DNA of 54,602 bases from an uncultured Alphaproteobacteria bacterium (GTDB taxonomy: Bacteria; Pseudomonadota; Alphaproteobacteria; HIMB59; GCA-002718135). The notes below the pieces were generated by a model, which saw only the letters and a program-made list of their open reading frames with translations, was not told the DNA's origin and did no database searches. Every line of letters begins with the position of its first letter. Position 1 is the first letter of the stretch. Shown here one piece after another: positions 27,231-37,559 of this stretch. Location: positions 1 to 54,602 of the forward strand of contig CACKIH010000008.1 in assembly GCA_902600225.1 (NCBI GenBank), given 5' to 3'. Made by a program: the position numbers and the translations under genes.

Positions 27231-28600
27231 TAGTTATTCAAATATTTTTTTGCAATACTTGATATTGAACCCGCGCCCATAAAAACAATTGTATTTTGAT
27301 GCAATGTATAAGGTTTCATTAATTTATTTAAATCACCTATATTTTTTAAATATATAGTATTTTTATTTTTTTTTAATATTTTAGAATATATGTCTTTTGA
27401 AGTTGCACCCTTGATAATCTTTTCTCCAGCTGAATAAGTTTCTAATAAAAATAAATAATCAACTTTAGATAAAACTTTTATAAATTCTCTAATTAGTATT
27501 TTAGTTCTAGTGTATCTGTGTGGCTGAAAAACAACTATTACTTTATTTTTTAGACTTTTAGCTGCACTTAATGTAGCTGCAATTTCTGTTGGATGATGTG
27601 CATAATCATCATACACAAAGGACTTATTTTTTTTTCCAATAAATGAGAACCTTCTTTTTACACCTACATAATTAATCAAAGCATTATTAATATCTTTATT
27701 TTTAATGCCATTTAGTTTGGCTGCAATAATACTTGCAGTTGCATTTAAAATATTATGATTGCCAATTGCATTAATAGTAAATTTATAATTAGAAGAATGA
27801 ATAATTTTATTGTTAATTTTTAATTTAAAAGAAGTTTTTAGTTTGTTTTGTATAATATCAAAGATTAATACATCTGCTTTTTTATTTTTTATTGAATAAG
27901 TTAAAATATTTCTAGTTTTTATTTTGTTAATTAATAATTTAAGATTCTTATCATCATAACACATTATTGTGGTTCCATAAAATGGAAGCAGATTTATAAA
28001 TTTTTCAAATGCATTAATTAAATTTTTTTTTGATTTATAAAAATCCATGTGTTCTATATCTAAATTAGTAATAATTGATATTTGATGTGGAAGCTTTAAA
28101 AAGGTACCATCACTCTCGTCTGCTTCAACAATCATCCATTCACCTTTTCCATAACGATTATTATTAGAAAAAGAATTTATAATACCGCCATTTACAATAG
28201 TAGGATCTAAACCTGCTTCATTAAAAATATTTCCTACCAAACTAGTAGTAGTAGTTTTTCCGTGAGATCCAGCTATGGCAATAGATTTTTTATTTTTCAT
28301 TAATTCAGAAAGCATATCAGCTCGAGAAAGAACTGGTATTTTTTTAATATATGCCTCTCTTATTTCAGGATTATTTTTTTTAATAGCTGATGAATAAACA
28401 ATAGCATGAGCATTTTTAATATTTTTTTTATTATGTCCTAAAAAAAATTTTATACCTTTTTTCTTTAATCTTTTGGTATTGTCATTTACTGATATATCAC
28501 TACCCTGGATCGAATATCCTTTATCTAGCATCAATTCTGCAATACCAGACATTCCTATACCTGAAATACCTATAAAATGAATTTTACTGTTAATTTGCAT
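27230..28600 (-). CDS. murC: UDP-N-acetylmuramate-L-alanine ligase
   Basis: 456-residue Mur ligase adding L-Ala to UDP-MurNAc. The N-terminal domain begins IHFIGISGIGMSGIAELM. The ATP-binding P-loop is AGSHGKTTTTS (110-120). NLDIEHMDFY, the Mg-binding region, and the C-terminal domain with DDYAHHPTEIAATL and VVFQPHRYTRTK are complete. It overlaps murG by 11 bases. Confidence 0.96.
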   Translation of the reverse strand: MQINSKIHFIGISGIGMSGIAELMLDKGYSIQGSDISVNDNTKRLKKKGIKFFLGHNKKNIKNAHAIVYSSAIKKNNPEIREAYIKKIPVLSRADMLSELMKNKKSIAIAGSHGKTTTTSLVGNIFNEAGLDPTIVNGGIINSFSNNNRYGKGEWMIVEADESDGTFLKLPHQISIITNLDIEHMDFYKSKKNLINAFEKFINLLPFYGTTIMCYDDKNLKLLINKIKTRNILTYSIKNKKADVLIFDIIQNKLKTSFKLKINNKIIHSSNYKFTINAIGNHNILNATASIIAAKLNGIKNKDINNALINYVGVKRRFSFIGKKNKSFVYDDYAHHPTEIAATLSAAKSLKNKVIVVFQPHRYTRTKILIREFIKVLSKVDYLFLLETYSAGEKIIKGATSKDIYSKILKKNKNTIYLKNIGDLNKLMKPYTLHQNTIVFMGAGSISSIAKKYLNN

Positions 28601-29675
28601 TTAGTATTAATTTATAAATTAAAGTATTAGAGTTTTTAACTTTAATCATATCAAATTTTTTATTCATTGATTCTAATTTACTTTCATTACTATATGTTTC
28701 ATAAATATGTCTTTTTGCTCTGTCTAAATCATCATTATTTTGATCAAAAATTATGGCTAAGTCATGTTTAGCTAATATTTCAGCATTAAAAAATTGATGA
28801 TTATCTTTTGAAGAAGGTAAAGGAATTAATATCGAGGGAAGTTTAAATCTAATTAAATCAACAATTGTTCCCGCTCCAGCTCTGCATATTGCTAAATTAG
28901 AATTAGCTAGTATTTCATCTATATTTATAAAAAAATCTTTCAAAATTATTGGTGATTTAATATTTTGTAATTCAGCTTCATATTTTTTTATCAAATGTTT
29001 AGAACACTGAAATATAAATTTAGCTTTTATAATTTTTTCGTCATCTATAATTTTAATTAAATTTTTTGTAAAATTTGATACAAATTCTGATCCTTGACTG
29101 CCACCAGAAATAAAAATTGTAAAGTTACTCTTAGAATTTTTATTGCTTATGTTATTATTTTTTTGGAAAATATTTTCTGGAGAACCAACTACAAATATTT
29201 TATCTTTAAATTTTGAATTAATTTTAGATTTAATATCAAAATTTAAAAATAATTTATTTGAAAAATTCAAAAAAAATTTATTCGTTCTTCCTATTATTGA
29301 ATTTTGTTCATGTATATAAAGTTTAACTTTATATATTGGTTTAAATAACATACATGTTAACATTGGAGAAAACGAAGCATAACTCCCAAAAGAAATAGAA
29401 TGGGATGGTTTTAATAAAAATATAATAATGAATGATTGAATTAATCCTAATAAAATTTGAAATATGCCAAAAATTTTAAATATTAGGTTTCCATTCAAAT
29501 TTGACGAGCTAATTATATAAATTTTTCCATTATAATTATCAAAGTATTTATAGCCTCTTTTGTCAGTTATAATTGTGCAATTTATATTTTTATTAGATAA
29601 ATAATTAGCAAAATTTTTTGCTGGTATAACATGTCCACCTGTTCCTCCTGTAATTAGTAAAAAATTTTCTTTCAT
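28590..29675 (-). CDS. murG: Undecaprenyl-PP-MurNAc-pentapeptide GlcNAc transferase
   Basis: 361-residue GT-B (GT28) glycosyltransferase at the inner face of the cytoplasmic membrane, converting lipid I to lipid II. G-loop 1 is TGGTGGHVIPA (9-19). G-loop 3 is FISGGSQGSEF. The donor-binding ICRAGAGTIVDLIRFKLPSI is present, as is the HEQN motif. ATG overlaps the ftsW stop as ATGA. Confidence 0.94.
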   Translation of the reverse strand: MKENFLLITGGTGGHVIPAKNFANYLSNKNINCTIITDKRGYKYFDNYNGKIYIISSSNLNGNLIFKIFGIFQILLGLIQSFIIIFLLKPSHSISFGSYASFSPMLTCMLFKPIYKVKLYIHEQNSIIGRTNKFFLNFSNKLFLNFDIKSKINSKFKDKIFVVGSPENIFQKNNNISNKNSKSNFTIFISGGSQGSEFVSNFTKNLIKIIDDEKIIKAKFIFQCSKHLIKKYEAELQNIKSPIILKDFFINIDEILANSNLAICRAGAGTIVDLIRFKLPSILIPLPSSKDNHQFFNAEILAKHDLAIIFDQNNDDLDRAKRHIYETYSNESKLESMNKKFDMIKVKNSNTLIYKLILNAN

Positions 29676-30733
29676 AATTCTTCATTTTTTTTGTTTGTAA
29701 GAGATAATAAAAAACCAAATAAAATTGCTATTGATATCATGGAAGAACCTCCATAACTTACAAATGGCAGTGTCATACCCTTTGTTGGTATTAGGCCCAG
29801 TGAGCTAAAGATATTAATTAAGCATTGTAATCCAAATGAGCAAATTAAACCACTAATTGCTATTATTTTATATGGATCTTCAAGTTGTAGAACTTTTAAT
29901 AAGGTTCTTATTATAATAGATAGAATTATAAAAATAATTATTAAACAAAAAATAAATCCTAATTCTTCTCCAGCAACAGCAAAAATAAAATCAGTGTTAG
30001 CATCAGGAATTTTTTCTTTTAAAATACCTTGCCCTGGGCCCTTTCCAAGTAGCCCGCCATTTTTGAAAGCTTGAATACTTAAATCTATTTGGTATGTATC
30101 AGTACCGCCTAATCCGCCAAGAAATGAATTAATTCTTGATTGAACATGATCAAAAATAAAATAAGAAAAAACTGAAATTCCTAATATAAATAAAAATGCA
30201 ACTATAACTAAAAAAATTGATAAACCAGCAACGAATAACTGGCAAAAAAAAGTTGCTGACAGTAAAACTGTCATTCCTAAATCAGGCTGCATAAGTATTA
30301 AAGATAAAAGCAAGAAGAAAAAAACAAACAGTAAAGGTAAATAAAATTTTTTATCTTCTATAGATTTACTTATACACCATGCAGTCAATATGACAAAAAT
30401 AGGCTTAATTATCTCTGAAGGTTGAAGTGTAAAGTTAAATATTTGAAACCATCTCTTAGCGCCTTTAACTTCGAAATCTAAAAAAAGTATTAGCAGTATT
30501 ATTATTAATAAAACAATAAATAAAAATAATGAAATTCTTCTTATATTTTTACTATCTAAGTCTGATAACGCAATAAGTAAGAAAACTGAAAAAAGAAAAA
30601 AAATAGAGTGTCTATTTATGGATAAATTTTCATCTATGGAAAATGAAAGTATTAATCCCGTAAAACCCAATGATAATATTAATATAATATTAATTCTATC
30701 AATTGAACTCCACCAATTCTTTAAATATTCCAT
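29672..30733 (-). CDS. ftsW: SEDS peptidoglycan glycosyltransferase FtsW
   Basis: 353-residue polytopic protein of the SEDS family with about ten membrane segments. FNFTLQPSEIIKP contains the conserved QPSE region, LMQPDLGMT holds the catalytic Asp region, and GLIPTKGMTLPFVSYGGSSM is the family signature near the C-terminus. With FtsI it polymerises septal peptidoglycan. It lies between murD and murG as usual, with a 2-base gap from murD. Confidence 0.95.
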   Translation of the reverse strand: MEYLKNWWSSIDRINIILILSLGFTGLILSFSIDENLSINRHSIFFLFSVFLLIALSDLDSKNIRRISLFLFIVLLIIILLILFLDFEVKGAKRWFQIFNFTLQPSEIIKPIFVILTAWCISKSIEDKKFYLPLLFVFFFLLLSLILMQPDLGMTVLLSATFFCQLFVAGLSIFLVIVAFLFILGISVFSYFIFDHVQSRINSFLGGLGGTDTYQIDLSIQAFKNGGLLGKGPGQGILKEKIPDANTDFIFAVAGEELGFIFCLIIIFIILSIIIRTLLKVLQLEDPYKIIAISGLICSFGLQCLINIFSSLGLIPTKGMTLPFVSYGGSSMISIAILFGFLLSLTNKKNEEL

Positions 30734-30735
30734 GG

Positions 30736-32052
30736 TTAATTTATATAATTTTTAATTAATTTATTAAAATGTATGCCTCTTTCTTCAAAATTTTTGTATT
30801 GATCATAAGAGGCACATGCAGGAGCGAATAGTATAGTTGATTGATTTGAATTTTTTTTAATATCCTTGAAGGTTTCTTTGATAACTGATTTTAAATTTGC
30901 CAATTTTTTTACAACCAATTCTTTTTTTAATTTTTTTTCAATGAAATTTCCAGATTTTCCGTAAGTATACACACAGCTAATTTTATTTTTATATTTTAGA
31001 AGAATTTCAAAATTTTTTTCTTTAGCTATGCCTCCTAAGATTAGGTAAATATTATTATAATTTACAACTGAATTTATTGTTGAATTTAAATTAGTAGATT
31101 TACTATTATTTACTATTTTTAATTTATTATTTGTAAAAATTGTAGATGATCTAAATGGCAGACCCTTAAATGTTTTAATAACCTTAAGAAAATTAGATTC
31201 TGGAATTTTTAATATTTTGCTACATATGTATGCTATTAAAATATTTTGAATATTAAAATTACCTTCTAAATCTTTTGAGATTTTTTTTATAAATAATTTT
31301 TTGTTTTTTTTGAAGTAATTATCTAGAATATAATCATTGTTAGCGAAACAATCAGCTGATTTATCGACTAAAGAAAAACTAATTTTATTTTTAATTTTTT
31401 TTTGATTAAATATCTTTCTTGAATAAATATCATCAATTGATAACAAATTAATTCCATTTTTAGTAAGAATATTTTTCTTCTGACTAACATAATCACTAAT
31501 ACCTTTGTACCTATCTAAATGATCACCAGATAAATTTGTTATTACTGATATTCTACTATCTAGTGACTTAACGGTTTCTAATTGAAAAGAACTTAATTCG
31601 ATAACATGAACTTTATATTTTTTTTTAAGAAGAAAAGCATTGCATAATGATTCTCCAATATTGCCCCCAACAAATGTTTTAATATTATTTTTTTTTAAAA
31701 TGTCTCCTATTAATTTAGTTGTTGTTGATTTCCCATTTGTGCCAGTAATAGCTACAATCTTTTGATTTGTTAAATTCGAAATATATAAATTTAAATCTCT
31801 ATTTACTTTTTTTGATATATTTTTTCTTTTAAATTTTTTTTGTCTTAAAGATATTCCTGGACTAACAAAAATTTTTTTAAAATCATTCAAATTATCTTTT
31901 TTTGTATTAAAAAAATAATTTTTATTGTAATTTTTTTTTATAGCCTTTCTTACTATTGGATTATCATCCCACATCTTAAATTTTATTTTTTTATTTTCAA
32001 AATAATTTACAATAGACAGTCCTGATTTTTGAATTCCGTAAATTAAATACAT
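30736..32052 (-). CDS. murD: UDP-MurNAc-L-alanine-D-glutamate ligase
   Basis: 438 residues from ATG 32052, which overlaps the mraY stop (TAATG). A longer in-frame start inside mraY is rejected. P-loop AITGTNGKSTTTKL at 101-114, the catalytic LSSFQLE and NLSGDHLDRY motifs, and the C-terminal domain with YLILGGIAKEKNF are intact. It adds D-Glu to the peptidoglycan precursor. The protein is very Lys/Asn/Ile-rich, as expected from base composition. Confidence 0.93.
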   Translation of the reverse strand: MYLIYGIQKSGLSIVNYFENKKIKFKMWDDNPIVRKAIKKNYNKNYFFNTKKDNLNDFKKIFVSPGISLRQKKFKRKNISKKVNRDLNLYISNLTNQKIVAITGTNGKSTTTKLIGDILKKNNIKTFVGGNIGESLCNAFLLKKKYKVHVIELSSFQLETVKSLDSRISVITNLSGDHLDRYKGISDYVSQKKNILTKNGINLLSIDDIYSRKIFNQKKIKNKISFSLVDKSADCFANNDYILDNYFKKNKKLFIKKISKDLEGNFNIQNILIAYICSKILKIPESNFLKVIKTFKGLPFRSSTIFTNNKLKIVNNSKSTNLNSTINSVVNYNNIYLILGGIAKEKNFEILLKYKNKISCVYTYGKSGNFIEKKLKKELVVKKLANLKSVIKETFKDIKKNSNQSTILFAPACASYDQYKNFEERGIHFNKLIKNYIN

Positions 32053-33140
32053 TATCTTATTCTTAAAGTTGCAAGACCTATCAAAGCTAATACAATAGTA
32101 ATTATCCAAAAACGAATAACAATTGTTGACTCATGCCATCCTTTTTTTTCAAAATGATGATGTAGTGGAGCCATTAAAAAAACCCTTTTTCCTGTCATTT
32201 TAAAAATGAATACTTGGATTACTACAGACAAGGTTTCTAGAACAAATAAACCTCCTATTATTGCAAGAAGAATTTCATGTTTGCATATTATTGCTACCGA
32301 TCCTAAAGAGCCGCCTAATGCTAAAGATCCTGTATCACCCATAAAAACTTTAGCAGGTGGAGCGTTAAACCATAGAAAACCTAAAGCAGCTCCAATTAAA
32401 GAACCACAAAAAACTGCTAATTCACCAGTTCCAGGAATATATTGGATAAGTAAATAATTAGAAAAAACTATATTACCTGAAACATAAGCTATGAAAGCAA
32501 AAGACATAGCAACTATCATTACAGGGACAATTGCTAAACCATCAAGTCCATCAGTTAGGTTTACTGCATTAGCTGATCCAATAATTATAAATATGGAAAT
32601 TAGAAAATAAAATATTCCAAAATCTATAATTAAATTTTTAAAGAAAGGAAATGTCATAGATTTGCTGATACTTGGATCTAAATTGGTAAGAATTAAATAT
32701 GTAATGAAAAATGAAAAAATAATTTGAAATATAATTCTTATTTTTGATGAAATACCCTCAGTTGTATTTAATTTTATTTTTTTGTAATCATCTGCAAAAC
32801 CAATAAATCCAAAAATGAAAATAGTTAAAAGTAAAATCCATATAAAAATATTTTGTAAATCAGCCCAAATAATTGTGGAAATAAAAACACTTAAAATAAT
32901 CAATAATCCACCCATTGTAGGGGTGCCTTTTTTTGCAATTATATGTGACTCCGGACCATCATCTCTTATTGGCTGACCAGTTGGTTGAATATTTGATAAT
33001 TTATTAATAATATAATTTCCAAATATGAGAGAAAAAAATAATCCAGTAAGAATAGAGGCTCCAGCTCTAAATGTTATATAACTAAAAATATTTAGAAAAC
33101 TAAATAAAGATTGGTATTCAAAAGCCAAATATTTAATCAA
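32052..33140 (-). CDS. mraY: Phospho-N-acetylmuramoyl-pentapeptide transferase
   Basis: 362-residue, about ten-segment membrane enzyme that moves phospho-MurNAc-pentapeptide to undecaprenyl phosphate, forming lipid I. Motifs: DDGPESHIIAKKGTPTMGGL, FIGFADDYKKI (catalytic Asp pair), NAVNLTDGLDGLAI, FMGDTGSLALGG and MAPLHHHFEKKGW. The start is TTG, inside the murF stop (aTTGA), giving an N-terminus that aligns well with the family (FNIFSYITFRAG region). No closer ATG fits. Confidence 0.95.
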   Translation of the reverse strand: MIKYLAFEYQSLFSFLNIFSYITFRAGASILTGLFFSLIFGNYIINKLSNIQPTGQPIRDDGPESHIIAKKGTPTMGGLLIILSVFISTIIWADLQNIFIWILLLTIFIFGFIGFADDYKKIKLNTTEGISSKIRIIFQIIFSFFITYLILTNLDPSISKSMTFPFFKNLIIDFGIFYFLISIFIIIGSANAVNLTDGLDGLAIVPVMIVAMSFAFIAYVSGNIVFSNYLLIQYIPGTGELAVFCGSLIGAALGFLWFNAPPAKVFMGDTGSLALGGSLGSVAIICKHEILLAIIGGLFVLETLSVVIQVFIFKMTGKRVFLMAPLHHHFEKKGWHESTIVIRFWIITIVLALIGLATLRIR

Positions 33141-34502
33141 ATCGATACCTGCTTTAATAATGTTTTTGCAAATTTATTTATTTTTGTTGAATTAGAACAT
33201 TTAATTAAAATAATGTCATTATTATGCACTTTCTCTTCTAGAAATTGCATGATTTTATTTGTATTTTTAAAATGGATAAATTCATTATTTGGATTTAAAT
33301 TTTTTACAGATAATTCAAAGAATTCGCCACATAAAATTACAAATTTAAAAATAGTGGCATCTAATTGTTGTAGTAATTTATAATGAATTGTATAAGAATT
33401 ATTTCCTAATTCATTCATTGTCCCTAGAATTATTATTTTTTTATTATTTTTTACTTTGATATTTTCTAAGTTTTTTATGCTTTGCAGCATTGTATCAGGA
33501 TTAGCATTATAAGATTCATCAATAATATTTATTTTTTTTTTATTTAAAGAAATTTTATGAACTAATCCCCTACCTTCCACTGGTTTTAAAAACTTGAAAC
33601 GATTTAGAACTGATTTAATGTTCAGAGAATTTTCATTATAAAATGCAAGACAAAATAATAAGTTATTTAATCTATGCATTACTATTGCATCAGTAACAAT
33701 ATTAACCTTTTTTTTATTAATTGATAAAGTTACTTTATGAAATTTTTTATATGGAGATATTTTTTTAATAAAATATTTTTTTGAAGAATTATCAATACGA
33801 ATTATTTTAAGATTTTTTTCTTTTTTTGCTTTTGTGATTAAAATATTTTCAGATTTAGAAGAAACATTGAGATATAGCTTTTTCCTATTATTATTATATT
33901 TAGAAATAAATATATCAGCTTTTTCTCTGGCAATATTATTTTTAGTTTGGAAATTTTCAAGATGAGTAGATTGTATATTTGTAATAAATACCTCTGATGG
34001 TTTGACTAAATTACTAAGAAATTTTATCTCACCAAAATTATTTGTTCCAATTTCAAAAATTGCATAATTTGATTTTAAATTTAAATTTAGTAAAGAAATT
34101 AATACACCTAACTGATTATTATAACTTTTCTTTGAGTAAGAAATAGTATGATCTTTTTTTAAGAAAAATGCTAAAGTTTCTTTTAAAGTAGTTTTACCAG
34201 CACTGCCAGTAATGCCTATTACTTTACCTTTGTATAAATCTCGTTTCTTTTTTGCTATTTTTGAAAGATATTTATAAATATTATTTACATATAAAATTTT
34301 TTTATTTTTTTTTGAAATTTTTATTATCAGTTACACAAAATTTTGCACCTTTATCTATTGCTTCATTTAAAAACTTGTTTCCATGAAACCTTTTACCTTT
34401 TAAAGCAAGAAATATATCGCCACTTTTAATATCTTTACTTGATATTTGAATTTTATCTTTTTTAGATATTATATATTTCTCTAATTGATTTAATTCGATC
34501 AT
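33137..34502 (-). CDS. murF: UDP-MurNAc-tripeptide-D-Ala-D-Ala ligase, frameshifted
   Basis: The full murF is present but in two frames. The N-terminal 66 residues (34502 to 34302: KISSKDIKSGDIFLALKG-type Mur domain, HGNKFLNEAIDKGAKFCVTD) end at a TAA in the tract TTC-A9-T-A7. Reading one base later in the tract restores a frame open to 33137: P-loop VIGITGSAGKTTLKETL, AIFEIGTNNFGEI, THLENFQTK, RLNNLLFCLAF, and the C-terminal DESYNANPDTM and ILGTMNELG. No other defect is visible in about 390 codons. MurF adds D-Ala-D-Ala to complete the pentapeptide and is normally essential. Options: slippage on the A-tract, a sequencing indel, or a true mutation. Overlaps murE and mraY. Confidence 0.88.
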
Positions 34503-35920
34503 TAATTTAATAATTGTTTAACAACTGTAAAATCATCAAACTTAATTGTTTTATTTTTTAAAACTTGAAATTTTTCGTGCCCTTTACCTGCTACTATTAA
34601 AATTTCATTCATTTTTAATTCTTTAATAGCTAATTTAATTGCTTTTCTTCTATCAGATACTTCCATAGCTCTAGAACAATACTTTAGAATATTTTTCCTT
34701 ATTTTAGATGGATTTTCGTTTCTAGGATTGTCATCCGTTATATAAATTTTATCAGCATATTTATTTGCAATTAATGCCATAGATTTTCGCTTACTTTTAT
34801 CTCTATCACCACCACAACCAAATAAAATTGATGGTTTCATTTTTTTGATTTTATAAGCAAGTAGAATTTTTTTCAAAGCATCTGGTGTATGTGCATAATC
34901 AATAATAATTTTTGATTTTTTTTTCTTATACTCAATTGTTTGCAAACGACCTGATGGATTTGTAACTTTTGATAATACTCTTATAATTTTACTTTGACTA
35001 ATATTAAGTGCTAAGCAACAAGTAATCGCACATTCTAAATTTTCTAATTCTATATTTGTTTTAAGTTTTAGATTTTCTAGTTTATATTTTGTATTGTTAA
35101 TATTCAAATATACAAAATCATTGATTTTTATTAATTTTATATTTTTATTTCCGAAATATTTAAATTTTACGTTTTTTTTTATCAATGTTTTTTTTAATTC
35201 AGATAAGATTTTTAATCTTGAATTAATTATAGCAAATCCAGAATTTACTAAATGATTAGAGAAAAGTCTAATTTTAGATTTTTTATAATTTGAGAATGTT
35301 TTATGGTAATCAAGATGATCTTTTGAAATATTTGTAATAGCTGCAATATTTATTGGATAATTTCTTAACCTGTTTTGTTCTAAAGCGTGACTTGAAGCTT
35401 CAAAAATAAAAATATTTTTTTCTTTTTTATTCGAAGATCCATATCTAAATAATTCTTCATAAGCAGGTGTTGTTAAATTTATATCATTTATTTTTTTTCC
35501 GTTTACAAAATGTCCTAAAGTACCAACCATTGTATTATTATATTTTAGTGAATTAAGAATTTTTGAAATATACCAAACAACTGATGTCTTTCCATTGGTA
35601 CCTGTAACTGCTAGTGTTTTAAAAGGAAGATTTCTATGAAGCTTAGTTAATAAATAATGTATCTCAAAATTAATATTAGATACAACAAATTGAGGAATTT
35701 TTAAGTTTTTAATATATTTATTTGAAATTATAGCAGGAGTTTTATTCTTAAGTACTTCATCTAAATAAATCTTTTTTACCTTTGTATTTTTGTCATAAAC
35801 AAACAACGTTTTGTTATTAGTAAATTTTGAGTTAGAGGTAATTGCAGAGAAATATTTATTTTTATTAAAGTTGTACGTTTTATTTACTCTTATAACTTTT
35901 GATAAATTAGACAGTAGCAT
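34502..35920 (-). CDS. murE: UDP-MurNAc-tripeptide synthetase (meso-DAP adding)
   Basis: 472-residue Mur ligase. P-loop AVTGTNGKTSVVWY at 104-117. The diaminopimelate-recognition motif DNPR is present in ITDDNPRNENPSKIR, so the cell wall is of the meso-DAP type. IDYAHTPDALKKIL and the final VAGKGHEKFQ are also diagnostic. The ATG lies within the last codons of ftsI (14-base overlap). The stop overlaps murF as TAATG. Confidence 0.95.
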   Translation of the reverse strand: MLLSNLSKVIRVNKTYNFNKNKYFSAITSNSKFTNNKTLFVYDKNTKVKKIYLDEVLKNKTPAIISNKYIKNLKIPQFVVSNINFEIHYLLTKLHRNLPFKTLAVTGTNGKTSVVWYISKILNSLKYNNTMVGTLGHFVNGKKINDINLTTPAYEELFRYGSSNKKEKNIFIFEASSHALEQNRLRNYPINIAAITNISKDHLDYHKTFSNYKKSKIRLFSNHLVNSGFAIINSRLKILSELKKTLIKKNVKFKYFGNKNIKLIKINDFVYLNINNTKYKLENLKLKTNIELENLECAITCCLALNISQSKIIRVLSKVTNPSGRLQTIEYKKKKSKIIIDYAHTPDALKKILLAYKIKKMKPSILFGCGGDRDKSKRKSMALIANKYADKIYITDDNPRNENPSKIRKNILKYCSRAMEVSDRRKAIKLAIKELKMNEILIVAGKGHEKFQVLKNKTIKFDDFTVVKQLLN

Positions 35921-37556
35921 TTAATTTTTTATATAAAAAATTTGTGTCTACTTTTAGAAGATCATCATTTTTATCTTTTGAAATATTAAAGAGGCTTATA
36001 ATATTAATAATAATATCTTTTACCAAGGGTGCATTTACTCTTGCTCCAGTCATTCTTTTTTTAGTGCCTGTTTCCTTTTTTGGATACTCAATAGCAGTGT
36101 AAACTACATATTTTGGATTATTTGTTGGGAATATCCCAATAAAGGACGTTAAGTTTCTATCCTTATAATATCCACCATTTGGATTTAGTAATTCTGATGT
36201 TCCCGTTTTACCTCCTACAGAATAACCATCTACTTTTACTCTAGGACCAGTGTATTCGGTCTTGAGAACAACAGAATTTAATAAATTGATAAAGAATTTA
36301 GATGATTCTTTATTATTAAAAATTTGATTTTGTTCAAATTGTTTGTTTAATTGAAGTGTAGGAAAAACCTCATTCCCATTATTCGCTAATGAAGCATAAG
36401 CTTTAACTAAATGAAGAGGTGTAATTGCAAATCCATGACCAAATCCTATCGTTGCTGTTTCTAGCTTACCCCAATTATATTTATTTCCTAAAGGAGCTGA
36501 GCTTTCTTTATTTTCTATATTTATTTTTTTATTGAAACCTATTTTTTCAAAAAATTCTATTTGGTTTTTTTTTCCAATCAAAGTAGCAATCTGAGCTGTA
36601 CCAATATTGGATGATTCAACAATTATTTTTTCAACATCATAAATACCATTGTCTTTGTATTTATCATGATCACTTATATTTAAATATTTTTTTGTAACAT
36701 CAAAAGTCATTTGAGGATTTATGATATCTAAATCAAATCCAATAGTGGCAGTTATTGGTTTGAAAGTTGATCCCATTTCATAATTAGACTGAAAAACTCT
36801 ATTCATTAAATTATTGTTATTATATGAGGATTTGTCCTCAGGATTATAATCAGGTAAGCTTACTGATGATAAGATTTGACCGTTAGTAATATCCATAACT
36901 ATAGCTAAACCGGATTCAGCTTTATAATTATTTATTGTTTTTAAGAGATTTTCTCTAACCAACTGCTGTAAATTAATATCAATACTAATAATTATATCTT
37001 GTGATTTTGCGAGATCATTTTCAAAATACCTCTCAATTCCACTTTGACCAATTTGATCAATATCTACATATCCAAGAATATGTGACAACGTATTCTTATA
37101 AGGATATATTCTTTTAAATTCCTTATGAGCTTTGATGTTTATTTCACCAAGATTAATTATTTCTTGATATTCAACTGGAGATATATTTCTTTTTATCCAA
37201 ATAAATTTACTTGTTGATAATAATTTTTTTTCTATTTTTTTTATATCTAAATCAAGTATTAATCCCAATTTATTGGCTAGTTCTTTTTTATTTTTTATCT
37301 TATTAGGATTAATTGATAAAGAGATACTTTCAATTGAAGTAGCAATTATATTTCCGTTCCTATCATAAATACTACCCCTAATATCTTTTTTTATATAATT
37401 AGTGATATCATCATTCAGATCAGGAAAAAGCATAATTGACGAGATTCTATAAATAGAAATAAAATAGACAAAGATAAAAATTGTAATTGAAAAAAAAACT
37501 CTTCTATGAAGTAATTTTAAAGAATCACTATCAAATAATTTTAGTTTACTTAACAT
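35907..37556 (-). CDS. ftsI: Septal transpeptidase FtsI (PBP3)
   Basis: 549 residues: one N-terminal membrane segment (about 18-38), a pedestal domain beginning RGSIYDRNGNIIATSI, and a class B PBP transpeptidase domain with SxxK (GSTFKPIT, the active Ser near residue 263), SSN (VESSNIGTAQIA) and KTG (VGGKTGTSELL). It crosslinks septal peptidoglycan with FtsW. It directly follows ftsL with 3 bases between. Confidence 0.95.
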   Translation of the reverse strand: MLSKLKLFDSDSLKLLHRRVFFSITIFIFVYFISIYRISSIMLFPDLNDDITNYIKKDIRGSIYDRNGNIIATSIESISLSINPNKIKNKKELANKLGLILDLDIKKIEKKLLSTSKFIWIKRNISPVEYQEIINLGEINIKAHKEFKRIYPYKNTLSHILGYVDIDQIGQSGIERYFENDLAKSQDIIISIDINLQQLVRENLLKTINNYKAESGLAIVMDITNGQILSSVSLPDYNPEDKSSYNNNNLMNRVFQSNYEMGSTFKPITATIGFDLDIINPQMTFDVTKKYLNISDHDKYKDNGIYDVEKIIVESSNIGTAQIATLIGKKNQIEFFEKIGFNKKINIENKESSAPLGNKYNWGKLETATIGFGHGFAITPLHLVKAYASLANNGNEVFPTLQLNKQFEQNQIFNNKESSKFFINLLNSVVLKTEYTGPRVKVDGYSVGGKTGTSELLNPNGGYYKDRNLTSFIGIFPTNNPKYVVYTAIEYPKKETGTKKRMTGARVNAPLVKDIIINIISLFNISKDKNDDLLKVDTNFLYKKLNATV

Positions 37557-37559
37557 TAA

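Noticed and set aside
32053-32109. Extended murD start inside mraY
   Set aside because: The ATG overlapping the mraY stop (TAATG) gives the normal MurD N-terminus, as at other junctions in this cluster.
33137-34502. Two separate genes in the murF interval
   Set aside because: The two frames join within a homopolymer tract, and the 600 bases between the apparent genes encode the missing central MurF domain with its P-loop in the second frame, so it is one gene with a frameshift.
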